Below, one piece after another: positions 16,028 through 25,066 of a DNA stretch of 63,531 nt (within the stretch, counting starts at the first letter, position 1; each line of letters opens with the position of its first letter). The stretch covers positions 1 to 63,531 of the forward strand of contig NZ_FOXD01000019.1 in the NCBI RefSeq assembly GCF_900115625.1, read 5' to 3'. A program made the translations under genes and the position numbers. This DNA is from Salibacterium halotolerans. Its GTDB lineage: Bacteria; Bacillota; Bacilli; Bacillales; Marinococcaceae. The notes below the pieces were generated by a model that was not told the origin of the DNA, ran no database searches, and saw only the letters and a list, made by a program, of their open reading frames with translations.

Positions 16028-17497
16028 TTAGACTTCCTGCTCTTCCGGTACGTGCATTCCGATGCCTTCTGCGACGCGGCGGCCGTAATCCGGATCTGCT
16101 TTGTAGAAATGCTTAATCTGGCGGAGTTTGATTTCATCTTTCTTCACAGCACCGAGATCGCCGACGATGGCATCAATCAGACGCTGCTTTTCATCTTCTT
16201 CCATAAGGCGGTAAAGGTCGCCGGCCTGCGTATAGTGGTCTTCACTGTCATAGTTCACGCTGTCGGTCTGACCTTCCACTTCAAACGGATCGATTCTGCC
16301 GCGGTCGGTTTCGGTCGGGCCGTCAAAACTGTTCGGCTCATAGTTGACTGTGCCGCCGCCATTGCCGTCCGTTCTCATGAAGCCGTCACGCTGATAATTG
16401 TCCGCACCGCTTACCGGACGGTTGACCGGAATCTGCTCGTGATTGGCTCCTACGCGGTAACGATGCGCATCAGAGTACGCGAACAGGCGGCCCTGAAGCA
16501 TTTTGTCCGGTGACGCTTCAATGCCGGGTATGAAGTGACCGGGGGAGAACGCAGCCTGCTCCACCTCTGCGAAATAGTTGTCCGGGTTCTTGTTCAGCAC
16601 CATGCGGCCGACTTCGATACGCGGATACTCCTCTTTCGGCACGGTCTTTGTGACGTCAAAGATATCCCATTTGTGGTGCTTGTAGTCTTCATACGGAATG
16701 ACTTGGACGTAAAGCTTCCAGGATGGGAAGTCGCCGTCTTCAATCGCATTGAAGAGATCTTCTGTATGATAGTCCGGGTTTTCACCGGCAATTTTGTCAA
16801 ATGTCGCCTGATCCAGGGATTTCACACCCTGCTCACTGACAAAGTGATATTTTACCCAAAATGCTTCTCCATCCGCATTCACCCATTTGAACGTGTGGCT
16901 GCCGTACCCGTTCATATGGCGGTACGTTGCCGGAAGACCGCGGTCGCCGTGCAGGTAAGTAACCTGATGGAGCGATTCAGGGGAAAGAGACCAGAAGTCC
17001 CATACCATGTTCGGATCCTTCAGGTGTGTTCTCGGATCACGCTTCTGCGTATGAATGAAGTCCGGGAACTTGATCGCGTCACGGATAAAGAAGATCGGTG
17101 TATTGTTTCCGACAAGGTCATAGTTTCCTTCTTCGGTGTAGAACTTCACAGCAAAACCGCGCGGATCGCGTACCGTGTCCGCGGAACCTGCTTCCCCTGC
17201 AACGGTGGAGAAACGGATGAACATCGGTGTCGTTTTGCCGGCTTCACTGAGGAAGTCCGCTTTGGTGTACTTGGAGATTTCATCGTTCGTTACTTCGAAA
17301 TAGCCATGCGCACCGGCACCTTTAGCGTGAACAACACGTTCCGGAATACGCTCACGGTTAAAGTGGGCGAGTTTTTCCAGAAGATGCACGTCCTGAATGA
17401 CAGTCGGTCCTTTGGAACCGGCTGTAATGGAATGCTGATTGTCGCCGACCGGCATGCCTGAGCCAGTGGTAAGATTCTTACGGTTATCTTCACTCAT
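16028..17497 (-). CDS. katA: Monofunctional haem catalase
   Basis: 489 residues, the usual length of small-subunit (clade 3) catalases. Motifs include [26 protein letters not shown] with the distal catalytic His57, [19 protein letters not shown] (active-site Asn) and [14 protein letters not shown] with the proximal haem-ligand Tyr. It breaks down hydrogen peroxide in the cytoplasm. GAGGTG lies 7 nt before the ATG. A PerR-like box and a second inverted repeat lie upstream, so peroxide induction is likely. Confidence 0.97.
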   Translation of the reverse strand: MSEDNRKNLTTGSGMPVGDNQHSITAGSKGPTVIQDVHLLEKLAHFNRERIPERVVHAKGAGAHGYFEVTNDEISKYTKADFLSEAGKTTPMFIRFSTVAGEAGSADTVRDPRGFAVKFYTEEGNYDLVGNNTPIFFIRDAIKFPDFIHTQKRDPRTHLKDPNMVWDFWSLSPESLHQVTYLHGDRGLPATYRHMNGYGSHTFKWVNADGEAFWVKYHFVSEQGVKSLDQATFDKIAGENPDYHTEDLFNAIEDGDFPSWKLYVQVIPYEDYKHHKWDIFDVTKTVPKEEYPRIEVGRMVLNKNPDNYFAEVEQAAFSPGHFIPGIEASPDKMLQGRLFAYSDAHRYRVGANHEQIPVNRPVSGADNYQRDGFMRTDGNGGGTVNYEPNSFDGPTETDRGRIDPFEVEGQTDSVNYDSEDHYTQAGDLYRLMEEDEKQRLIDAIVGDLGAVKKDEIKLRQIKHFYKADPDYGRRVAEGIGMHVPEEQEV

Positions 17498-17528
17498 CCA
17501 TGATCACCTCATTGAATTATTTTATATT

Positions 17529-17551
17529 TCTATGATAACACTTATCATAGA
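17529..17551 (-). promoter_or_regulatory. 10-bp perfect inverted repeat upstream of katA
   Basis: TCTATGATAA and TTATCATAGA flank a CAC spacer, 32-54 bp before the katA start. The half-site TGATAA resembles Fur-family boxes, but the regulator is not identified. Confidence 0.5.
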
Positions 17552-17566
17552 AAAATCAATACTAGA

Positions 17567-17581
17567 TTATAATAATTTTAA
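17567..17581 (-). promoter_or_regulatory. PerR-like box upstream of katA
   Basis: TTATAATAATTTTAA differs from the Bacillus PerR consensus TTATAATNATTATAA at one position. It sits about 70 bp upstream of the catalase start, as expected for a peroxide-sensing repressor site. Confidence 0.65.
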
Positions 17582-17730
17582 ATAGTGAACTGGAAATACT
17601 TCCAATATTCCTCTGCCTTCTTTCAGCATTTAAAAAAGACAAAAAATCTACCGGTGCAGTGCGGAAAATGAGGTGGAATTTATCATCAATTACCTGCCAT
17701 GATTGATAATAAAGATTGTATATATAATAG

Positions 17731-17765
17731 AAAAAGCTGCTCCCCCGAGGGGGGAAACAGCTTTA
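17731..17765 (-). terminator. Terminator of the HU gene
   Basis: On the - strand AAAGCTG plus a C-rich arm pairs with a G-rich arm plus CAGCTTT, followed by a run of T residues. It starts 3 bp after the HU stop codon. Confidence 0.9.
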
Positions 17766-17767
17766 TG

Positions 17768-18043
17768 TTATTCGTTAATTGCTTCTTTTAAGCCCTTTCC
17801 GGGTTTAAATGCAGGTACTTTGCTTGCCGGTATTTTCATCGTTTCGCCGGTCTGAGGGTTGCGTCCTTCGCGTTCCGCGCGTTCACGGATTTCAAAATTG
17901 CCGAATCCGATAAGCTGAACTTTATCTCCGGTCTTCAGTGAACTTTCAATCGTTTCCAGTGCAGCATTCACCGCCGCTTCACTGTCTTTCTTGCTCAATT
18001 CTGCTCTTTCTGCCACGTCATTAATAAGATCTGTTTTATTCAT
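17768..18043 (-). CDS. hup: HU family DNA-binding protein
   Basis: 91 residues beginning [20 protein letters not shown], with the HU arm signature [20 protein letters not shown] and the C-terminal [12 protein letters not shown]. It bends and compacts DNA as a dimer. AAGGAGGTAC lies just upstream of the ATG. It is monocistronic, with its own terminator. Bacillus genomes usually carry one main HU (HBsu) at a different context, so this may be a second copy; that cannot be settled here. Confidence 0.95.
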   Translation of the reverse strand: MNKTDLINDVAERAELSKKDSEAAVNAALETIESSLKTGDKVQLIGFGNFEIRERAEREGRNPQTGETMKIPASKVPAFKPGKGLKEAINE

Positions 18044-18127
18044 TGTAGTACCTCCTTGTTTTTCTGCTGCTACTATTCTTTCAAGACAAGAGGAAAATAT
18101 ACCTTCCGCTCGGCAGAATTTTTTTCA

Positions 18128-18952
18128 TTATCTTTTATTCATTTCTCCCGGAACCGCTCCCTGACGGTCACCGCAGTCCAGTTGATCCATCTGTTCCATA
18201 TCGCTTTGGCTTAATTCAAAGTCAAAGACGTGATAGTTTTCCTCGATCCGCGACGGGGTCACGGATTTTGGAATGACGATGGAATCATGCTGAAGATGCC
18301 AGCGGATGACGACCTGGGCCGGTGTTTTTCCATGCTTTTCTGCGAGTTCCAGAACCACATTGTCCGCAAGTACCGCCTTTCCGTGCATCAGCGGGCTCCA
18401 TGCTTCCAGATAAATGTCACGGCCGCGGCAGAACCTCTTCATTTTTGTCTGGGCGAAATAAGGATGACACTCCACCTGGTTCACAGCCGGCTTGATGCCG
18501 CATTCATTCAGCAGGCGCTGCAGGTGCTCTTCTTCGAAATTACAGACACCGATGGCTTTCACACGCCCGTCATTATAAAGCTTCTCCATCGCTTTGAACG
18601 TATCAACATAATTATCATAAGCAGGCGTCGGCCAGTGGATCAAATACAAATCCAGATAATCAAGGCCCAGGTTATCGAGGCTTCTTTCAAACGCCTCAAG
18701 CGTCCTGTTATAACCCTGGTCCCCATTCCATACTTTCGTTGTGATAAACAGATCATCCCTTGGTATGCCACTTTCTTTCAAGCCCCGCCCAACACCTTGC
18801 TCATTATTATAAAAAGCTGCCGTATCAATGGAACGGTATCCGGTTTCGAGCGCTTTTTTGACAGCGGGTACGGCTTCGTCTTCCGGAACTTTCCACACAC
18901 CAAAACCAAGCTGCGGCATCGTTACACCATTATTCAACGTTACTTCCTTCAT
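18128..18952 (-). CDS. Aldo/keto reductase (AKR5-like, YtbE/YvgN type)
   Basis: 274 residues from MKEVTLNNGVTMPQLGFGVW; start 18952 is preceded by GGAAAGGAA. The catalytic tetrad is visible as D43 and Y48 (SIDTAAFYNNEQ), K73 (TTKVWN) and His in LYLIHWP. NADPH-binding IPKSVTPSRIEEN is present. It reduces aldehydes and ketones such as methylglyoxal in related enzymes. Monocistronic on the - strand. Confidence 0.93.
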   Translation of the reverse strand: MKEVTLNNGVTMPQLGFGVWKVPEDEAVPAVKKALETGYRSIDTAAFYNNEQGVGRGLKESGIPRDDLFITTKVWNGDQGYNRTLEAFERSLDNLGLDYLDLYLIHWPTPAYDNYVDTFKAMEKLYNDGRVKAIGVCNFEEEHLQRLLNECGIKPAVNQVECHPYFAQTKMKRFCRGRDIYLEAWSPLMHGKAVLADNVVLELAEKHGKTPAQVVIRWHLQHDSIVIPKSVTPSRIEENYHVFDFELSQSDMEQMDQLDCGDRQGAVPGEMNKR

Positions 18953-19027
18953 TTCCTTTCCACCCTTCACGTAGTTATAGCATACCACTACCATATGGTC
19001 CCGGCCTGTTCATCATTCTTCCCACAA

Positions 19028-19672
19028 TTAAGGTTCGGTCTCCCCTCCTCTTTCCATATGTTTTTCTTCCATGATCCGGGTGGTTCGTAACGTGCTCCAC
19101 ATGATAACATATGCTGGCACACTTCCGGCAAAAAAGAATAAAAGTCCTGGAAACCAGGCTGTAAGAAGCGCCGTGATGACACATGCAGCAGCCGAGAGGA
19201 TGACACCGAGCGGAGACCCGGCGCCAATAAAAAATGCCTGTTTGAAATATTCCAGGATGCGCATCCGGTAGTGCACCAGGGCCGGAAACAAAAACAGTAC
19301 GGTTATGACGTACAGTAAAAACAGGCTCCCGGATATGGTTATCAATACAAAGGACAGAATCCCTTCGATGGAAGAAAAAAACTGAAAGTCGACATAAAAT
19401 ACATAGGCCGGTACGAGAGCGATGTAACCGATTGCATTTGATCGTAAAAATTCGCTTTTCACAGACTGCCAGAACGTCGGGAGGACGGCAATCTCCTCAT
19501 CTTCGATCAGCCATTTCCGCACGACCGCAAACATCGCAGCTGTCGCTGGAAACAGTCCCGCCACAATGAGCCCTGCAAGACTGAACAGAACCCAGAGCAC
19601 GTTGACATAGGCGAGTCTGGTAATCCAGTCCAGCGTCGAATGAAACACGGAACCTGCCTTTGTTCTATTCAT
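19028..19672 (-). CDS. YesL family (DUF624) membrane protein, copy 1
   Basis: 214 residues, five to six predicted helices, with the YesL hallmarks LDWITRLAYVNVLWVLFSLAG, LFPATAAMFAVVRKW and the basic HYRMRILEYFKQAF turn. YesL proteins accompany carbohydrate-uptake operons of Bacillaceae; their activity is unknown. AGGAGGAGA precedes the ATG. It follows the alpha/beta hydrolase gene by 38 bp, so the two are probably one operon. A second copy lies at 50849-51502. Confidence 0.88.
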   Translation of the reverse strand: MNRTKAGSVFHSTLDWITRLAYVNVLWVLFSLAGLIVAGLFPATAAMFAVVRKWLIEDEEIAVLPTFWQSVKSEFLRSNAIGYIALVPAYVFYVDFQFFSSIEGILSFVLITISGSLFLLYVITVLFLFPALVHYRMRILEYFKQAFFIGAGSPLGVILSAAACVITALLTAWFPGLLFFFAGSVPAYVIMWSTLRTTRIMEEKHMERGGETEP

Positions 19673-19710
19673 CTTTCTCCTCCTTCCTGCTGCTCATTCA
19701 TACATTGCTG

Positions 19711-20706
19711 TCAGTGAGATGAAAGGTGTTCACGCAGCCACGACACACAGCGGACTGCTCTGACCTCATGGGCACCATCAAACGGTTCCCACTCCAGTTC
19801 TCCGGCTGCCTGTTGATTCTGATAGATATCCCGGAGCATTTCCACAGCCTTTTCGGCCCCTTTAAGAGGGAAAATGGGATCTCTTTGTCCGGATTCAATA
19901 AATAACGGACGCGGCGCTGCTAAGCCGATATAGGCTGGGAGCTCTGCACCGCTTAACAGACCGGGAACATAGTTATCGAGACAATGTTCCATCGGCCATA
20001 GACTTTCCTTATATATATTGACAAATCCGGAAAGCACCGCCGCCTGAACCCGTTCATCCAGCGCAGCCGTATAGGCTGCAATCAGTCCGCCTCCCGAAAA
20101 CCCCATGATGCCTGGGCCGCTTTCGTTCACGTCGGGAAAGGTGGCCATATCATCAAGAAGAAGTCTTGCTTCCTGCACGCGGAGACCAGCCAGTGTTTTT
20201 CCCACGGACAGCAGCTGCGCCGCCATTTTGTAACAGGATTTGGGGCGGTCGCGGCGCTTGTCTTCGTCGAGCCTGCGGTCCCCGAAGCCGATGATTTCCG
20301 GCGCAAATACTTTAAAGCCCCTGGAGGCAAGCAGCGCCGCAAATTGGCGGTGAATGCCGCTTCCTTCTTCATCCTCTTCCCCATTTTCTGTCAGACCGGC
20401 AATCTCGCGGCTTCCGTACCCGTGACCGTGGAGAGCCAGGACAGCCGGATGCCGCTCTTCCCCGTTTTTCGGGGTCAGAACATACACCGGCCCCGGCCGG
20501 TCATCTGTGTAGTGGAACACATACCGTTCCCGCCGGTACGCGGACAGCTCTTTTGTTTCCAACATCTCAGGCGGCCGGCCCGACTTCTTTTCCTGGAAAT
20601 CACCAAGCATCGAGGCCAAAGCGGCTTTATTCACAGACTGCGTCTCCCGGCTTTCTTCCGCTTCCTGATACACGTTATGAAAGTATTCGTCTGTTTTATA
20701 ATTCAT
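19711..20706 (-). CDS. Alpha/beta hydrolase, probable carbohydrate-related esterase
   Basis: 331 residues from MNYKTDEYF; start 20706 has AGAGG upstream, while the longer frame to 20853 runs through a terminator. The fold is clear: oxyanion region LALHGHGYG, nucleophile elbow MGFSGGG, acid in ESGQRDPIF and His in FDGAHEVR. No signal peptide is seen, so it acts in the cytoplasm. Similar proteins are annotated as dienelactone-hydrolase-like or acetyl esterases. Pairing with a YesL protein suggests deacylation of an imported oligosaccharide, which is an inference. Confidence 0.82.
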   Translation of the reverse strand: MNYKTDEYFHNVYQEAEESRETQSVNKAALASMLGDFQEKKSGRPPEMLETKELSAYRRERYVFHYTDDRPGPVYVLTPKNGEERHPAVLALHGHGYGSREIAGLTENGEEDEEGSGIHRQFAALLASRGFKVFAPEIIGFGDRRLDEDKRRDRPKSCYKMAAQLLSVGKTLAGLRVQEARLLLDDMATFPDVNESGPGIMGFSGGGLIAAYTAALDERVQAAVLSGFVNIYKESLWPMEHCLDNYVPGLLSGAELPAYIGLAAPRPLFIESGQRDPIFPLKGAEKAVEMLRDIYQNQQAAGELEWEPFDGAHEVRAVRCVSWLREHLSSH

Positions 20707-20788
20707 CAGCATTCCTCTCCATGCTGTATTCTTTCGACGCCCTCCCCTTCTATTCCTTCTTTGTCCCTGACTTTCTCCTGTCCAAAAA

Positions 20789-20824
20789 AACCCCTTTTCA
20801 GCTGCAGACGCCAAAAAGGGGGTT
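20789..20824 (-). terminator. Terminator of the M15 peptidase gene
   Basis: AACCCCTTTT and AAAAAGGGGGTT form the stem; on the - strand it ends in a seven-T run. It begins 4 bp after the peptidase stop. Confidence 0.85.
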
Positions 20825-20827
20825 CTA

Positions 20828-21349
20828 TTATTCATTCTGCAATGCTTCCACACTCACTCCCGAATTCCACTGAAGATGGGAAAAGTCCTGAAACTGCTGC
20901 CAGTCGCCTCCCCACTCAAATCCGATACGCTTGGCAATATCTCCTGCTTCCTGCCAATCCGGTTCGCCGTTCTCATTCCCGTCATATTCTGTATTCCATG
21001 TCACGTCCCCGTTGTTCTTCCTCAAGGCGAAATCGACAGCCAATCCGTAATTGTGATAGGATTCACCGCCTTTTGCATAGGTGACGATACTGCCTTCGTC
21101 ACTGCGTCCCTGGGCGTACAGGTCATTCTGCTGCTCTTTTGAACGGTACCCTTGCGTAATGACAACATCTATTCCCTGCTCTGCCGTCTGCTCCACAAAT
21201 TCCTGCTTCATTTCTTCCACTTCAGGATGCAGGCTGGACCGGGCCGCCATCTCTTCTATCCGGTCTTGTCTATCCTGCTGCCAAGCTGCAAGTAGAATGA
21301 TAGAAAGAACGCCGATTAATGTTAGATCCCAGCCGGAATATAGTGTCAT
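20828..21349 (-). CDS. M15 family peptidase (CwlK-like L-Ala-D-Glu endopeptidase / DD-carboxypeptidase)
   Basis: 173 residues with an N-terminal membrane helix (about 8-23) and an M15B/C domain. The zinc site is visible as SYHNYGLAVDFAL (His and Asp) and DFSHLQW (His), and the conserved ITQGYRSKEQQ loop precedes it. It cleaves peptidoglycan peptides outside the membrane. CwlK-like enzymes are about this size. It sits upstream of the hydrolase-YesL pair but has its own terminator. Confidence 0.88.
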   Translation of the reverse strand: MTLYSGWDLTLIGVLSIILLAAWQQDRQDRIEEMAARSSLHPEVEEMKQEFVEQTAEQGIDVVITQGYRSKEQQNDLYAQGRSDEGSIVTYAKGGESYHNYGLAVDFALRKNNGDVTWNTEYDGNENGEPDWQEAGDIAKRIGFEWGGDWQQFQDFSHLQWNSGVSVEALQNE

Positions 21350-21426
21350 AATCTATTCCTTTCTAAAGGTGTTTACAAGAGAAAATACGGCATAGGTCCA
21401 AATATGTCAAAAAAGAAATGCTGTGT

Positions 21427-22125
21427 TCAGAACGTCTCCGTAATACAGGATTGCGTGCCGGGTTCCATTGCCTGAAGCGTTACATGAATCACATAATTCA
21501 TCGTTCGTTCTTCTGCTTCATCAGGTGTGACATGCCGGCGGTTGTTCAGCAGGGTCGTCATCATACCACGCCAGATCATCAGGGTAACATCTGAAATCAT
21601 ATCTACATTTTCAGACGAAAGAAGATGTTCCTCCACCGCGCCCTGCAGGTAAATACTGCTTCTTTTCTCCAGATTATGTTCTATGATAAACGGGGCAATC
21701 TCTTCAGGGATACCAATTAATTCACTGCTGAACTGACTATAGTATTCCTGAAGCATCTCACCCGGCACAGCGCCGAGATTGTCGATGAACACAGCTGCAT
21801 AGGTGTGGGGGTTGCGAAACGAATGCTTTGCAAAGCAGCGCCACGCATGAAGCCAGGTTTCCACCGTATTGTTTCCCTGCTGCATATAGGAGGGGAGTTC
21901 CTGAACGTATCCCTGCATAAACTTTATCGAAGCAAAAAATATCAAATGGGACAGTTCATCAAAATAGTTATAGGCTGTAGCACTTGTGAAGCCTGCCCGT
22001 TCCGCCACTTTTCTAATAGTGACCTGCTCCATCCCTTCTTCTTCGATAAGGGCTGCTGTTGCATCAATAAAATAGTGCCACATCCGTCTGCGCTGTATTT
22101 CTTTTCTTTTTGTGCTCCCGTTCAT
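21427..22125 (-). CDS. TetR family transcriptional regulator of the M24-BCCT operon
   Basis: 232 residues; GAGGG precedes the ATG. An N-terminal helix-turn-helix is evident (TIRKVAERAGFTSATAYNYF), followed by a helical ligand-binding domain. It is the third gene of a - strand operon with the M24 peptidase-like gene and BCCT carrier (49 bp after the latter), so it probably represses the operon in response to the carried compound or a breakdown product. The perfect palindrome at 24878-24901 is the obvious operator candidate. Confidence 0.88.
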   Translation of the reverse strand: MNGSTKRKEIQRRRMWHYFIDATAALIEEEGMEQVTIRKVAERAGFTSATAYNYFDELSHLIFFASIKFMQGYVQELPSYMQQGNNTVETWLHAWRCFAKHSFRNPHTYAAVFIDNLGAVPGEMLQEYYSQFSSELIGIPEEIAPFIIEHNLEKRSSIYLQGAVEEHLLSSENVDMISDVTLMIWRGMMTTLLNNRRHVTPDEAEERTMNYVIHVTLQAMEPGTQSCITETF

Positions 22126-22174
22126 CTTTTTCCCTCTTTCTGACTTCCTGTTCCCTCTATTATATCGAAAACAT

Positions 22175-23686
22175 CTATTCTTTCACAGGTTGTTCCCTTT
22201 CTTTCAGCCATTTAACCAGCGATGCGGCCAGCAGAACATACATGATCAATACAGGCACCGAAACGAGGACCGAAGAGGTCTGCACAACATTAAGTCCCCC
22301 TACAATAGTAAGAGAAATCGCGAGAGCGGAAAGAATAATACCCCACAGCAGGCGCTGCCACCGTGCCGGTTCTTCCCCCTCCTGTAAATCGGTGGTCGCA
22401 ACACCCGAAATCACATAGGTCGCTGAATCCAGTGATGTTGCCAAAAAGATAAACCCGAGAATGGTAAAAAAGATCATAACAAAGGTGGAGAACGGGAGTG
22501 ATTTCAACACTTCAACAATGACCTGGGGTTCACTTTCTGCCAGGACAGAAGTTAGTGCTCCGGCATTTCCCAGTTCAAGATCGATCGCATAGCCGCCAAA
22601 AACGGCAAAATATAAAAAGCTTCCAAACGATCCCCAAAGCAGAATATTAGTGATCATCTCCCGAATGGTACGACCTTTGGAGATTCGTGCTACGAACAAT
22701 CCGATAAACGGAGCCGTCGCCGCAAACCACGCCCAGTAGAAAACGGTCCATGCCTGCGGAAAGCCGCCCTGGTTAATAGGATCGGTATATAAACTCATCC
22801 GCATGAAATTGTTCAGCATTAATCCAAGACTATCCGTGAAGTAAGTCAGTATAAATAACGTCGGACCTGTAATCAGAACAAAAACCGCCAGGGCAATTGC
22901 AATATAAATGTTCCAGTCACTAAGCTTTCGGATGCCTTTGTAAAGGCCTAAATAGGAACTGGCGGTGAAAATAATGGTCCAAACGACAATAATAGCAATA
23001 CTCAGCGGCAGAGAAGGTTCGATTCCGAGCAGTTCCGCACTGACATGAGAAACCATCGGAACGCCTAAGCCCAGTGATGTCGAAAGTCCGCCGATCATAC
23101 TCCAGATCACCAGAATATCAATGACTTTTCCAAGCCATCCGTCCGCGTGTTTTCCAAGAATTCCGCGGCAGGCTGAACTGATTTTTAACGAAGGATCTTT
23201 TCTCACAAAAAAGGAGTAGGCTATTACTACAGCCGGCAGCGCGTACAATGCCCATGCGGATATCCCCCAGTGGAACAAGCCGTAGGCCACCGCCCACTCT
23301 GCAGCCTTCGTGCTTTTTCCTTCTATACCAAATGGCGGGCCGGTGTAATAATAAAGGGGTTCAACAATGGACCAGAACATGATGCTTGTTCCCATGCTTG
23401 CACAAAACAACATGCCTCCCCAGCTGAACCTTGAAAACTCGGGGCGGTCATCCGGGTCCCCCATTTTCACTTTGCCGAACCTTCCGAAAACAAGCCAAAG
23501 CAGCAGGATAAACAGTCCTACCGTCAGAAATTCAAACGCCCAATCCAGGCGGTATGTTAAATCGTTTAATATATTGGTCAATACCGGTCCTGCACTCTCC
23601 TGAAACATAACCAGGGTTAACGTGAGGAGCACGGTGATGATAACAGAAGGCCAGAAGATGGAATGATCTATTTTGCTGTATTTCAT
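22175..23686 (-). CDS. BCCT family betaine/carnitine/choline-type transporter
   Basis: 503 residues with 12 membrane helices. The BCCT core is clear: MGTSIMFWSIVEPLYYY, AVAYGLFHWGISAWALYA with the aromatic substrate box, and FYWAWFAATAPFIGLFVARISKGRT. These carriers import quaternary ammonium compounds with sodium or protons. AAGGAGG lies before the ATG, 12 bp after the M24 gene. The missing long C-terminal osmosensory tail and the catabolic-looking partner suggest nutrient uptake rather than osmoprotection; substrate is unknown. Confidence 0.93.
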   Translation of the reverse strand: MKYSKIDHSIFWPSVIITVLLTLTLVMFQESAGPVLTNILNDLTYRLDWAFEFLTVGLFILLLWLVFGRFGKVKMGDPDDRPEFSRFSWGGMLFCASMGTSIMFWSIVEPLYYYTGPPFGIEGKSTKAAEWAVAYGLFHWGISAWALYALPAVVIAYSFFVRKDPSLKISSACRGILGKHADGWLGKVIDILVIWSMIGGLSTSLGLGVPMVSHVSAELLGIEPSLPLSIAIIVVWTIIFTASSYLGLYKGIRKLSDWNIYIAIALAVFVLITGPTLFILTYFTDSLGLMLNNFMRMSLYTDPINQGGFPQAWTVFYWAWFAATAPFIGLFVARISKGRTIREMITNILLWGSFGSFLYFAVFGGYAIDLELGNAGALTSVLAESEPQVIVEVLKSLPFSTFVMIFFTILGFIFLATSLDSATYVISGVATTDLQEGEEPARWQRLLWGIILSALAISLTIVGGLNVVQTSSVLVSVPVLIMYVLLAASLVKWLKEREQPVKE

Positions 23687-23698
23687 AATACCTCCTTA

Positions 23699-24853
23699 TT
23701 ATTCTATCAGCATTTCTTCATAAGAACGGGGATAGTGGGTGATGCTGCGGGAACCATCTGCTGTGACAATGACGGTGTCTGAATGACGGAATCCACCGAC
23801 TCCCGGCACATAAATTCCTGGTTCAATTGTGTATACCATTCCTTCTTTGAGAATCCGCTCATTATCAAACCGCAGATAAGGTTCTTCGTGTTCCGATAAA
23901 CCAAGACCGTGCCCGATACGGTGGTCAATATAGTCCTCAAAACCCGCTTCCTTAATTACCTCATAGGCAGCCAGATCCACATCGCACGCGCGGACACCGG
24001 GCTTAACGGCCTGCATACCTGCCTGCTGCGCGTCCACTGCCAGTTTTAATAATTTTTTTTGTTCTTCTGTAGCTTGATCTTTAAATAAAAACGTTCGTTC
24101 ATTTTCAGCACGGTATCCATTAATCCATACCTGCCTGCTGTGCACGACCGGATCTCCGCTTTCAAATGTCCGGGTACTGGAATGAAGATGCGGCATCGCG
24201 CTTCGTCTTATCCCGGAGCACGTCCAATTTTCATACCCCACTACCACTTCGGGATATTTCTCTGACGCAGCCTGAAGAAAAGCCTGATCTCCGTACGAAT
24301 CAAATTCCAGTTCACTCATGCCGGTCTTGAGATGGCGGAATGAGGCATCCAGCGCTACATCCGATAACCTTCCCGCCTCGTCCAGCCATTTTATTTCTTC
24401 CTCGTCTTTGACGCTCCGAAGGTCAATAATATCTTCGCCGATATCCACCACATCATGGCCGTGATCAAGAACAGCTTGATAAACGTAAGCGGGCATGACT
24501 TCATATTCAACGCCTATTCTGGTATCAGATGGAAGGTTCTGAAGAAGTCGTATGAATGGATCCAGAAACGATGTGTCATTGCTGCCTTTGTTATATCGTT
24601 CATGGTACACATGAAAAGAATCGGTATAGGCGTTCTCTTCGGCGTGCAGATCTTCCAGTTCCGGAATGATATAAGCTGTTTGCTGCTCATAAATCCAGTA
24701 GACAATGGGACGGGAATACGATATGGCCTTAAATCCGCTAAAATAATATTGATTGTCCGGATCCCATAATATAACTGTTTGAATGTGCTTTTTTTCCATC
24801 CGGGAGCGCAAAGCGTGCAGCCGTTCCCGTACTTTCTCCGCTGGAATACTCAT
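23699..24853 (-). CDS. M24 family (creatinase / ectoine-hydrolase-like) protein with altered metal ligands
   Basis: 384 residues with a pita-bread fold: N-terminal creatinase-type domain (about 1-145) and C-terminal M24 domain (about 150-380). GIRRSAMPHLHSS, RIGHGLGLSEHEEPYLR and YTIEPGIYVPGVGGFRHSDT are typical. The first two metal-binding Asp of true M24 aminopeptidases, normally in DxGxxxxGYxxDxxRTF, appear changed to VVHSRQVWINGYRAENERTF, as in creatinase, which works without metal. The gene heads an operon with a BCCT carrier, so the substrate is more likely an imported methylated amine, guanidino acid or ectoine-type solute than a peptide. Confidence 0.85.
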   Translation of the reverse strand: MSIPAEKVRERLHALRSRMEKKHIQTVILWDPDNQYYFSGFKAISYSRPIVYWIYEQQTAYIIPELEDLHAEENAYTDSFHVYHERYNKGSNDTSFLDPFIRLLQNLPSDTRIGVEYEVMPAYVYQAVLDHGHDVVDIGEDIIDLRSVKDEEEIKWLDEAGRLSDVALDASFRHLKTGMSELEFDSYGDQAFLQAASEKYPEVVVGYENWTCSGIRRSAMPHLHSSTRTFESGDPVVHSRQVWINGYRAENERTFLFKDQATEEQKKLLKLAVDAQQAGMQAVKPGVRACDVDLAAYEVIKEAGFEDYIDHRIGHGLGLSEHEEPYLRFDNERILKEGMVYTIEPGIYVPGVGGFRHSDTVIVTADGSRSITHYPRSYEEMLIE

Positions 24854-24877
24854 AATTTACCTCCAAGTACTAAATAA

Positions 24878-24934
24878 TTTATATGAACATGTTCATATAA
24901 AAAACATGATAACAATAAGGGTATACAGCTTCAA
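24878..24934 (-). promoter_or_regulatory. Promoter and palindromic operator of the M24-BCCT-TetR operon
   Basis: On the - strand TTGAAG (24934-24929) and TATCAT (24911-24906) are separated by 17 bp. Immediately downstream is a perfect 24-bp palindrome, TTTATATGAACATGTTCATATAAA in two 12-nt halves (24878-24901), covering the expected transcription start. This is where a TetR repressor would block transcription. Confidence 0.75.
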
Positions 24935-25066
24935 CTACTTTTTTGAAAATTTCGCGTATTTCAACGATATAATGAAATATACTTTGTTATTTCTTTCTCT
25001 TCTTTTCACATCGAATGAAAAAAAGCATGAGATTGTTATATACAACCTCATACGTCCGCACCTTCT

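Noticed and set aside
16535-17461. 308-residue + strand frame antisense to katA
   Set aside because: Catalase on the - strand is unmistakable and the + frame has shadow-type composition.
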